Below, in pieces: positions 24,882-32,752 of a stretch of 64,000 nt of DNA; position 1 is the stretch's first letter, and every line of letters begins with the position of its first letter. Both the position numbers and the translations under genes were made by a program. Under the pieces are notes generated by a model, which was given only the letters and a program-made list of their open reading frames with translations, searched no databases and was not told the origin of the DNA. Source of the stretch: Bacillota bacterium (GTDB lineage: Bacteria; Bacillota; Clostridia; Acetivibrionales; DSM-1351); the NCBI GenBank assembly GCA_023444055.1, contig JAEZRV010000023.1:1-64000 (forward strand). The letters run 5' to 3'.

Positions 24882-26330
24882 ATGCTTAATTTGTTATCTG
24901 AAAGACGAAACAATTTAATAAAAATTATTGCTTTGAGCATATCCATTCTTGTGGTATATGTTGTGGTGTATATCCTTGATCTTCAAAACAGTGTGCAAGG
25001 TATAATGCTATTCCTTATTATTTCTGTAGCTTTAATTGGTGGCTACAACCTATGCCAAAAATTTGATATAGAAATGCTTGTAGCATACATTATTTTTATT
25101 GGATTTGTTATGAGAATAGGCTATATGCTCTATACACCGTGTACCGTAAGATTCCACGATTTAAAAGACATTTCAATAGATTCTAATGGAAACGCCGCAT
25201 ATATACTAAATATTCTTAATGGACATTTGCCTATAAGCAATGAAGGGCAATTTTATCATCCCCCACTTTATTATATTTTAAGTGGTATTGTTATTTTTGT
25301 ACTTAAGCCTATTTTGAATTTAACAAATGAAATCGACATAATAAACTGTGCAAGGCTTGTTTCGTGTACTTTCTCGTGTGCAACCCTTTATTGCGTAAAA
25401 TCACTTTGTGCTGAGCTTAAAATAAATAAGCTTATTCCTCTATCGCTGGTTACCTTTTTGCCTAACTTCTATCTTATGGGAGGGCGGGTAAACAACGATG
25501 CTATGGCAGTGTTTTTTATGACAATGATTTTGCTTTTTAGTATTAAATGGTATAAAAATCAAAGCATAAAAAATACCGTTATACTCGCCCTATCCTTTGG
25601 GCTTGGTATGATGTCAAAAATGTCTGTTACGTTATTAGCAATTCCCACAGGTCTTTTGATGATATATGTTCTTGCAAAAAGTATTAAAAAACACTATCTG
25701 CTTAAAACACTTAAAAGCTTGTGTCTTTTTGCCGTAGTAAGTATACCTCTCGGTCTTGCTTATCCAATACGAAATTTGGTTTTGTTTAATCAACCCTTTA
25801 ATTATGTGTTTGATGTTGGTAGTGAAGGATTTGCATCACAAAATTATTCATTTGTACAAAGGTTCCTGACATTTCCGATAACCAAAATGATTAATCCTGT
25901 ATATAACGATGTATTTACTGATTATAACATCTGGATATATCTATTAAAGGGTGGGTTATTTGGCGAATTTCGGTTTAATATTGCAGTTGCTATACCTGCC
26001 ATAATGCTTTTTATATATGCACTGATGAACATTTTTATGATTATATCGGTGGTTAGTTCCTTAAAGGAAAAAGATGAAAGCATAATTTATCTTGTGTTAT
26101 CGGCAACAGTGCTTGTGATATCTTATATAGCCTTTAACATAAAGTACCCCTACGGTTGCACAATGGATTTTAGGTATGTTGCACCTGTGTTTATTATATA
26201 CGCACTTCTTTTTGGAAGGTTTATTGACAGGAATAAAGATAAAAAGTACGGCACAGTTCTTTATCGTATATCTGCTGGAACAGTTTTAACATATTCTCTT
26301 TTGTCAGTATATATGTTCTGTGTGATTTAG
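24882..26330 (+). CDS. Membrane glycosyltransferase (GT-C, GT39-like)
   Basis: A 482-residue protein with about eleven to twelve membrane segments. The first large outer loop contains the HPPLYYILSG motif typical of bacterial dolichyl-phosphate-mannose-type GT-C enzymes, and an acidic DLKDISIDSNGNA region before it. GGRVNNDAMAVFF is a second conserved loop. The ATG begins one base after the preceding stop. It is the last gene of the cassette and is followed by a tandem repeat, then by an independently transcribed secreted protein that could be its target. Confidence 0.78.
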   Translation: MLNLLSERRNNLIKIIALSISILVVYVVVYILDLQNSVQGIMLFLIISVALIGGYNLCQKFDIEMLVAYIIFIGFVMRIGYMLYTPCTVRFHDLKDISIDSNGNAAYILNILNGHLPISNEGQFYHPPLYYILSGIVIFVLKPILNLTNEIDIINCARLVSCTFSCATLYCVKSLCAELKINKLIPLSLVTFLPNFYLMGGRVNNDAMAVFFMTMILLFSIKWYKNQSIKNTVILALSFGLGMMSKMSVTLLAIPTGLLMIYVLAKSIKKHYLLKTLKSLCLFAVVSIPLGLAYPIRNLVLFNQPFNYVFDVGSEGFASQNYSFVQRFLTFPITKMINPVYNDVFTDYNIWIYLLKGGLFGEFRFNIAVAIPAIMLFIYALMNIFMIISVVSSLKEKDESIIYLVLSATVLVISYIAFNIKYPYGCTMDFRYVAPVFIIYALLFGRFIDRNKDKKYGTVLYRISAGTVLTYSLLSVYMFCVI

Positions 26331-26332
26331 TA

Positions 26333-26512
26333 GAAATGTATTGGTGTTTATGCCTATTTTTAGTTATAATTTTTTGAAGAATTGTGTTGGTATTTATGCC
26401 TATTTTTAGGTGTAATTTTTTGAAGAATTGTTTTGGTATTTATACCTATTTTTAGGTATAATTTCAGAAGAAATGAATTGATGGTTATGCCTTTTTTAGG
26501 TGTATCCTTTAT
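26333..26512. repeat. 46-bp tandem repeat, four units
   Basis: Units start at 26333, 26379, 26425 and 26470. The core is TGGTATTTATGCCTATTTTT followed by AGGTGTAATTTTTTGAA. Units 1-3 are close copies; unit 4 is diverged. The array begins at the stop codon of the GT-C gene and has no hairpin of its own. Confidence 0.88.
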
Positions 26513-26555
26513 ATAAAGTTAGCTTTAACATTATACATCTAAGTAGACTTAAATT

Positions 26556-26583
26556 TTGCACAAAAGCAAATTAAGTATATAAT
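26556..26583 (+). promoter_or_regulatory. Promoter of the modular wall protein
   Basis: TTGCAC and TATAAT separated by 16 bases. Ribosome site AAAGGAGG follows at 26595-26602, ahead of the ATG at 26612. Confidence 0.7.
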
Positions 26584-26611
26584 ACAAATTTTTAAAGGAG
26601 GAAAAAAATTA

Positions 26612-29413
26612 ATGAAACACTTTTCTAAACAACTTTCGTGGTTACTCTCATTTGTACTTATTTTCACAAGCATAGTATCAACAGGCATTCCAGTTTACGC
26701 CTCCGATACAATTACTATTGGTGAAAGTACCGATGAAGTAATTCTTGCCGGAACAAAAGTGAAAATAGGCGGTTCGGATACTGTAATCATGACTTATTAT
26801 GAATCTGCCCATTCGAATACTGTTCTGTATGAGGACGAGTCTTATTGGGGGAGTGAGCTTACAATTGGCTCCAATAATATCACCGCAAAACCATATGCAT
26901 GGCATATAACCTTTGTGAAAATAGTGCAAGACAACTCAGGTACAGCACGTCCTCCTCAGTATCATTTCAAAGCATACCCAGATACTTCTCTTGAAAATGT
27001 ACCGGTAAGTACTCAAATGACCTTACCAGAGGGTATAACAACAACAGCAACTACAGGTGCAGCTATCAATATCAGCGTTTATATTGGAGTTACCAAGCTA
27101 ACGGAATATAATGAAGCATCTTCTTCTTTTATACTTCCGTCTGCATCAAAACTTCGTTTAGATGTAGGTGAAGCACAGTTTAATTCAGCTTTGGAAACCG
27201 CAGGCTACAAATTACCTGATTTGACGGAGCTTTATTATACTGTTGAGTTTACAGACAAAAGCGCAAGTCCGTATAGCCTGGAACTAACTCTTGTTCCCAC
27301 TGTGGAGGTAACCTTTAATGAAAACACTGGTACACCTGATTTAGCTGGAACAAAAATGTACGCAACACCAAATGCCAAAATTGACAGTACAAAGCTCCCG
27401 ACGGTTTCAAAGGATGGCGTTGATTTTTATGGTTGGAAAAGATCCGACTCTAAATATGTATCTCTTGCAAATGTAACAGATGATAACAAATCATCTCTTA
27501 AACCAATGGTTAGCGGTGCAAGCGAACTTAAGGCTATTTATAAGGAGAACAAGCCTACATTTAGTCTTGATTTAGAAAACAAAAAGGTAACAGATCTTTT
27601 ACCTGGCAGAACTTATGCATACCCGAAATTGGATAGTGTTACATGGGATGACACAACAATAGTTGCAGATTCTAACGGTGAGTTTTCTTACGAAACATTA
27701 TCTGAATTTGAAAATCTGGCACAGCTTCGTTTGAATGAGAATACAGGTGTATCTATCAATTCAAACTATGTTTCTCTTAAACACAGTATACCAAGTATTC
27801 CAGTGACTGAAAATACGATAACAACCGCAAGGGTTACAAACACAAATGATTTTGCAAGTTGTGAATTTGCTATTAGAGCCACAAGTGATAGCAGTGCTTT
27901 AAGTTGGAGAACTTCCTCTGCATTTACTGGGCTAACTCCACAAACAGAGTATAAAATCTATGTAAAGCACAAGGCTGACGAAAATGGTTTTGAAAGCGAT
28001 CCAGTTGAATCAATAGCTTTCACAACTTTAGCTGCAAAAGTAGTTTCCAACGATGCTCCAAACGGTGTGACTATTGAAGATATCTCAGTTCAAGCTTATA
28101 CAAACAGTGCTATAGAGCCAGTACTAGTGATAACAGACGGTGACAAAACACTTGTTGAGGGTACAGATTACACCGCTAGGTATACAGACAATATCAATGT
28201 AGGTACAGCAACTGCAACAGTAACCTTTATTAATAGCTATAGCGGTACTATGACAAAGAACTTTGAAATTGCGTACTTCTGGCTTGTTTCCTTCGATAAT
28301 AACGGAGGTAAAGGAGCAATGTCAGATGTAACAGTAAAAAACGGATGGCAATATACACTTCCAACTTGCACATTTACTGCACCAGCAAACAAAGAATTTA
28401 AGGCTTGGAATATTAATGGTACAGAATATGCAGCAGGTGCTAATTGCACAATTACCGTTGATACAACCGTTACAGCTGTTTGGAAGGATTTAAAAAAAGT
28501 AAAAACTCCTGCAATTTCACCTAACGGTGGTACCTTCAGTGGTTCACAAACTATCACTTTAACAACTGAAACTGCTGATGCAATAATTTACTATACTACA
28601 GACGGTACAGTACCTACGACTGAAAGCACAGTTTACTCCCAACCTTTTTCAATCAGTAGTTCGTTAACAGTAAAGGCTATTGCCGTTAAAGGTGGTATGT
28701 TTAACAGTGACATTTCCTCAGCAAGCTTTACTAAACAATCATCAAGTGGTGGCGGAAGCTCCACATACACTACCCCAACATTTGCTGTTATATTTAATAC
28801 AGATGGTGGAAGTACTATTGATAGCAAGAGTATAAAGCAAGGTTCAGAAATCGGAGAAATCCCAGCACCTACAAAAGATGGCTTTGTATTTGACGGCTGG
28901 TATTCGGATAAAGAGCTTACAAAGGCTTATGATGCCAATACAAAAATAACTGCATTAACTACACTTTTTGCAAAGTGGACAAAAGTAGAGCCTAAAACTG
29001 ATGATAGCTCTAAAGATAGTAACGCTAAAAATGAACTCGTATTAACGATAGGTAAAATTGATACCAACGTTTTTGGTATAGATAAAACAATTGATTCTGC
29101 TCCAATTATCAGAAATAACCGAACCATGCTTCCTGCAAGATTTATAGCAGAAAGTCTCGGCGCAGAAGTTTCTTGGAATGGTAAAAAGCGAGAAGTTACA
29201 ATAAAAGGCAAAAATGAAAAAGGTGAAGATGTAACAATCCTTCTTTACATCGACTCAGACATTGCCTATGTAAACGGTAAAAAAGTGAAATTAGACAGTC
29301 CAGCTTTTATAGAAAATGGCAGAACATTTACACCTCTTAGATTTGTAGCTGAAGAACTTGGTGCTAAAGTTGAATGGATTAGAGACGAGCAGAAAGTTGT
29401 TATAACAAAATAA
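26612..29413 (+). CDS. Secreted modular protein with InlB-type repeats, chitobiase-like and Cu-amine-oxidase-like domains
   Basis: A 933-residue exported protein. A signal peptide (about 1-31, cleaved after VYA) leads. Three Listeria-Bacteroides (InlB B) repeats are marked by FYGWKRSD near 273, FKAWNING near 598 and FDGWYSDKELT near 750. A chitobiase C-terminal-type domain (AIIYYTTDGTVPT) lies near 655. The last 120 residues form the copper-amine-oxidase N-terminal-like module (LPARFIAESLGAEVSW, TPLRFVAEELGAKVEW), which in clostridia often anchors or decorates wall proteins. It is probably an adhesin or wall-associated scaffold. No catalytic site seen. Confidence 0.85.
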   Translation: MKHFSKQLSWLLSFVLIFTSIVSTGIPVYASDTITIGESTDEVILAGTKVKIGGSDTVIMTYYESAHSNTVLYEDESYWGSELTIGSNNITAKPYAWHITFVKIVQDNSGTARPPQYHFKAYPDTSLENVPVSTQMTLPEGITTTATTGAAINISVYIGVTKLTEYNEASSSFILPSASKLRLDVGEAQFNSALETAGYKLPDLTELYYTVEFTDKSASPYSLELTLVPTVEVTFNENTGTPDLAGTKMYATPNAKIDSTKLPTVSKDGVDFYGWKRSDSKYVSLANVTDDNKSSLKPMVSGASELKAIYKENKPTFSLDLENKKVTDLLPGRTYAYPKLDSVTWDDTTIVADSNGEFSYETLSEFENLAQLRLNENTGVSINSNYVSLKHSIPSIPVTENTITTARVTNTNDFASCEFAIRATSDSSALSWRTSSAFTGLTPQTEYKIYVKHKADENGFESDPVESIAFTTLAAKVVSNDAPNGVTIEDISVQAYTNSAIEPVLVITDGDKTLVEGTDYTARYTDNINVGTATATVTFINSYSGTMTKNFEIAYFWLVSFDNNGGKGAMSDVTVKNGWQYTLPTCTFTAPANKEFKAWNINGTEYAAGANCTITVDTTVTAVWKDLKKVKTPAISPNGGTFSGSQTITLTTETADAIIYYTTDGTVPTTESTVYSQPFSISSSLTVKAIAVKGGMFNSDISSASFTKQSSSGGGSSTYTTPTFAVIFNTDGGSTIDSKSIKQGSEIGEIPAPTKDGFVFDGWYSDKELTKAYDANTKITALTTLFAKWTKVEPKTDDSSKDSNAKNELVLTIGKIDTNVFGIDKTIDSAPIIRNNRTMLPARFIAESLGAEVSWNGKKREVTIKGKNEKGEDVTILLYIDSDIAYVNGKKVKLDSPAFIENGRTFTPLRFVAEELGAKVEWIRDEQKVVITK

Positions 29414-29498
29414 GAGAATTACATAATACTTCGGCGCTGTAATAAAAAGTAACTCATTACCCAAATTATTTACAATCTGTTCCGTTGAAAAAACTATC

Positions 29499-29543
29499 AA
29501 AGTGGCTCAATCCCGGTGAAAATCCAGACTGAGCCACTTTTTA
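29499..29543 (+). terminator. Terminator downstream of the wall protein
   Basis: AAAGTGGCTCA pairs with TGAGCCACTTT, followed by TTAAAA. The A-run on the other side lets it also serve the minus strand. Confidence 0.8.
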
Positions 29544-29705
29544 AAAAATTCTTCAAATTATTTAACTCTACCTTTTGAAATACCTTTGATTATATCTAAT
29601 TTTACATTTAATTGAAAAGCCTGAACACAATAGCTGTACTTAATAATCAGTCAGACAATACGTTATATAAAAGAAGAATTGTACATATGAACATAACATG
29701 TGTAC

Positions 29706-30167
29706 TTAATAACCAGACTTTTTGCCTGTAATACTATGCAATTGCACTTTGATTACTACTATCTTATTTAACGATTCTTCTGAGAAATCGTGTTCTGGCT
29801 TCCCAGTATACTTCTGCATTATAATATTTAATGCGTTTGTTTTTTCATTTATATCATCAACTATAGTAGCTTTTCCAAAACCAACCACACAATAATATCT
29901 GGTAGTCCATTTACATGGAATTGCATCTTTAATTAGTTCTGCCTGAGCATCAACCTGAAAACATACATTATCATTAGCTTTTAGTATGTCAATTTTCTTG
30001 CCTTCCTTTGCACAATGTAAATATACACAATCATCCTTATATCCAAAATTCATTGGAACAATATATGGCTCATTCCCATTTGAAAGTGCGATTCTGCAAA
30101 ATTCTGCTTCGTTTATTATTTTTTCAATTATACTTTTATCTGTTATTTCTTTATCTTTTCTTCTCAA
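29706..30167 (-). CDS. Pyridoxamine 5'-phosphate oxidase-like flavoprotein (Nim-type)
   Basis: A 153-residue split-barrel FMN-binding protein. The N-terminal motif IINEAEFCRIALSNGNEPYI is followed by VPMNFGYKDDCVYLH, the signature of the small clostridial Nim/PPOX-putative family. Some members reduce nitroimidazoles; most are uncharacterised flavin reductases. The first codon is a TTG at 30167 with AAGGAG about eleven bases upstream. Single-gene unit. Confidence 0.85.
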   Translation of the reverse strand: MRRKDKEITDKSIIEKIINEAEFCRIALSNGNEPYIVPMNFGYKDDCVYLHCAKEGKKIDILKANDNVCFQVDAQAELIKDAIPCKWTTRYYCVVGFGKATIVDDINEKTNALNIIMQKYTGKPEHDFSEESLNKIVVIKVQLHSITGKKSGY

Positions 30168-30298
30168 AAAAATACATCTCCTTGATCACATAAACTTATT
30201 AATATAGCTATTTTTATATTCTTCTAGAAGTTTAATTTAAAAGGCTTTTGACCATCATAGTAATTGGATTTAGAGTTTAAACTAAAAGAGTAACTTTC

Positions 30299-31177
30299 TC
30301 AGTCTTTATCTACTGATACATTACCAACCCCGCTATTCAGTTTCACTCTTGGCCCACCACCATTAATATCTCCTTCAAAACTAAATTTATTATTGTCATT
30401 TTTCTTAATAAAGCTTCCAGATAAAAGACCGATACCAGTATGCGCCTCAAGTGACATTCTTGAATCCTCAGGAACGTTAAAATCTATAGTTCCTGCTCCT
30501 GTTGAAGCCTCAAATGACTTTATATCATCTACATTACCACTAAAGTCTATATTTCCTGTGCCTGTATTAAGTTTATTGCTTCCTAAAGCTGTAACCTCAT
30601 CAACATCTATAATTCCAGCCCCAGTATTAATTGATAATTCTGCTGATAAATTTTGAACCTCTATGTTACCTGCTCCAGTATTTACATCAATAGCGCTAAT
30701 ACCTTTCGGTAGCGATATTTTGTAGTTTATCGTAACTTGAAACACATTATAATTATCCTTCAGCCATTCCCAGAAGTCATTTTTATCCTTGGTTTTTACG
30801 ACAATTTTAAGATTTTTGCCATCTCTTTCAAGTACAATATTCATGTTTTCCAATATTGTATCCTTGTCATTTTCAGATGCACCTCTCACTTTTTTGTCTG
30901 CTTCAATCTTTATTTTAGAATTATCCGAATTTTGAAAATCAATATTTCCAGCATTAACTGACAGCATAAGCTTTTCAGCATCTTCTACATTTACTGAAGT
31001 AGTAAACTCCTCTGATGCTTCACTGCCAATTGCACTCATAACACCAGATTTTTCTTTTTCACCTACAGAAAACATCTCATACTCCTTACCGTTAATTTTT
31101 ACACCGCAGCCAGAAGTAAGAACCATCATTGCTAAAAGTACTGTTATTGATATAATTGGCAAATATTTTCTATTCAA
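30299..31177 (-). CDS. Lipoprotein with DUF4097-type beta-helix
   Basis: A 292-residue lipoprotein. The signal sequence ends with lipobox LTSGC, giving a lipidated Cys near residue 24. From residue 60 the chain is a repeating beta structure with recurrent NTGAGNIEVQ, NTGAGIIDVDE, NTGTGNIDFSG and STGAGTIDFNV units, typical of DUF4097 (toastrack) adhesin-like domains. Function is unknown; family members sit in stress and envelope loci. Start is TTG at 31177 with GGAGGG nine bases before. Confidence 0.83.
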   Translation of the reverse strand: MNRKYLPIISITVLLAMMVLTSGCGVKINGKEYEMFSVGEKEKSGVMSAIGSEASEEFTTSVNVEDAEKLMLSVNAGNIDFQNSDNSKIKIEADKKVRGASENDKDTILENMNIVLERDGKNLKIVVKTKDKNDFWEWLKDNYNVFQVTINYKISLPKGISAIDVNTGAGNIEVQNLSAELSINTGAGIIDVDEVTALGSNKLNTGTGNIDFSGNVDDIKSFEASTGAGTIDFNVPEDSRMSLEAHTGIGLLSGSFIKKNDNNKFSFEGDINGGGPRVKLNSGVGNVSVDKD

Positions 31178-31424
31178 GACTTTAACCCTCCATTTTATTC
31201 ATCATAGCCATTAGCATTTAATATAAACCAAATATCCCCATTCTTTAATATATACACTTTAGTCTATAATATTGAAGATATTTCTGAAACTTGTTTATAC
31301 TACTTTATACGAACTTATTTTTAAAATGTCTTAAAGAAATGGAAGTTTATTTATATGATATAAATCATCATTATTGCTTATCTTTAACTTATACATGAAT
31401 AAATATTTGAGAGAGTATCTGAAT

Positions 31425-31946
31425 TTAATAACTCTGTTTCCGGCTAATAGTTCTACTAATTAAAGCTCCCTCATATCTCCATGTAAGATAAATCATAACC
31501 GTTTGTATAGGTAGGAAGACTACACATTTTATCAATCTTGATACTAAATCTGCATATGCTGCATTCCCATACAAAAAAATAAGCCAGATAGTATTTAATA
31601 TCAAGCTTGTAGCTACTATTACAACAAGTGCAGCAAAAAACGTTCTTATCATTGTTATTCTCTTTTTGTATAATATTATGCCATATAGAAAACCCGAAAG
31701 AAATGCACTCAAAGTGAAGCCTGGGAAGTATGGCCCCTTTGGAAAGATAATCATTCCTAAAACATCAGCTATAGCAGCAGCAGTACCGGCTGTAATTGGA
31801 CCAAATAAGATAGCCGAAATTGCAATAGCTATAAATTCAAAGGAAATCCTCACAGTTAGAGTTTCTACAGAAGTGAATCTTGTTAAAATAACTTCAAGTG
31901 CAATAAAAAGACCTACAAATAGCATATTTCTTGTTTTAATATGCAT
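31425..31946 (-). CDS. folT: Folate ECF transporter S component
   Basis: A 173-residue membrane protein with six helices in the FolT family. The N-terminal MLFVGLFIALEVILTRF and IFPKGPYFPGFTLSAFLSGF are the family signature. FolT binds folate and docks on a shared EcfAAT module, which is not in the window. The strongest support is the tetrahydrofolate riboswitch and terminator found upstream on the same strand. The ATG at 31946 is nine bases after GGGGG; an earlier ATG opens a five-codon frame only. Confidence 0.9.
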   Translation of the reverse strand: MHIKTRNMLFVGLFIALEVILTRFTSVETLTVRISFEFIAIAISAILFGPITAGTAAAIADVLGMIIFPKGPYFPGFTLSAFLSGFLYGIILYKKRITMIRTFFAALVVIVATSLILNTIWLIFLYGNAAYADLVSRLIKCVVFLPIQTVMIYLTWRYEGALISRTISRKQSY

Positions 31947-32070
31947 AAAGCATAACCCCCTTTTTTAATACGGGCATAAACAGCGCAAGTCGGCAATTCA
32001 ACACCGCATACGTTATGAAGCCCTGATTTTAATAAACAACACAAAGTTGACAAGCCAACATTGTTATGTT

Positions 32071-32103
32071 AAAAAGCCACATAAAGAGGTCTGCTCTTTT
32101 TGT
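32071..32103 (-). terminator. Riboswitch-controlled terminator of folT
   Basis: CACAAAAAGAG pairs with CTCTTTATGTG, followed by GCTTTTT on the minus strand. It starts at the 3' end of the aptamer and 125 bases before folT, as expected for an expression platform that stops transcription when folate is bound. Confidence 0.75.
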
Positions 32104-32223
32104 GACAGCGGAATGCGAAATTTGCACCGCAAACATAATAACACATGAATGTTTAAAATGTTTTTCGTCCAGAAGGCAACTTCCCGTCCTTCCAGCACTT
32201 AACGCACAAAAATCTACTCTGCC
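32104..32223 (-). promoter_or_regulatory. Tetrahydrofolate (THF) riboswitch
   Basis: The minus strand carries the conserved blocks in order: GGCAGAGTAGA, GCGTTAAGTG, GGACGGGAAGTTG, GACGAA, TTGCGGTGCAA and GCATTCCGCTGTC. The 5' and 3' ends pair to close P1. These blocks match the class I THF aptamer (RF01831 family). It binds reduced folates and here should turn off folT when folate is plentiful. Confidence 0.92.
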
Positions 32224-32233
32224 AATTTTACTA

Positions 32234-32310
32234 AGTCAATTACAGTTCAGAGACTTCGCGACATAAAATATTGTTCGCTAACATAGATTTTTAGCCGACA
32301 GTAATTGACT
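32234..32310. repeat. Miniature inverted-repeat element, family A copy 2
   Basis: Perfect inverted ends AGTCAATTAC and GTAATTGACT, 77 bp, with GACTTCGCGAC inside matching ACTTCG in copy 1. It lies ten bases upstream of the THF aptamer, so it borders or contains the folT promoter region. Confidence 0.75.
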
Positions 32311-32439
32311 TTATTTATTCTATATTAGATTTATTACAAAATCAATATGAATACTTGTAAAAAATAATTAATTATGTTTTGCATCTACAAAATTCCCATC
32401 TAAGAAAATTTTGTATTGTTATTTTATACAGCTCATAGA

Positions 32440-32488
32440 AAAGTCCCAAGCTTCAGTTACTTTCTACTTTATGAAGCTGGGACTTTTT
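32440..32488. terminator. Bidirectional terminator between folT leader and SLH gene
   Basis: AAAAGTCCCAAGCTTCA pairs with TGAAGCTGGGACTTTTT. T runs on both strands. Another small stem (TACAAAATT/AATTTTGTA) lies at 32389-32414. Confidence 0.85.
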
Positions 32489-32510
32489 ATGGTTCAATAT
32501 TAAAATAAAC

Positions 32511-32575
32511 AACTCAACTTTACACATAAAAAATCTATTGGTGCAGTAGTATTATCAATGGTTTGTTGCTAAAAT
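32511..32575. repeat. Family B element, copy 3
   Basis: ACTCAACTTTACACATAAAA, ATCTATTGGTG and ATTATCAATGGTTTG match family B left arm and centre. The centre block is shared with the 40363 copy. Right arm not clear. Confidence 0.65.
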
Positions 32576-32634
32576 AATTGCTAGAATCAGTAATGATTCA
32601 TCGAAGTGTTTTACCAAATTAATTTGATTACTAT

Positions 32635-32750
32635 AGTCAATTACGTTTCAATGCCTTCGCCTGATAAGCTATCGGTTTTTAGGCAAATTATACTTTGAAC
32701 GTAAGCTATCGGCCGATACCATCTGATATTTAGCCGATAGTAATCAGCTT
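32635..32750. repeat. Family A element, diverged copy 3
   Basis: Left end AGTCAATTACG and right end GTAATCAGCT are imperfect inverted repeats. The body is longer (116 bp) because AAGCTATCGG-containing sequence is repeated (32667 and 32704). It ends at the stop codon of the SLH protein. Confidence 0.6.
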
Positions 32751-32752
32751 AA

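Noticed and set aside
32066..32266. 66-codon plus-strand frame
   Set aside because: Antisense to the THF riboswitch and its terminator.
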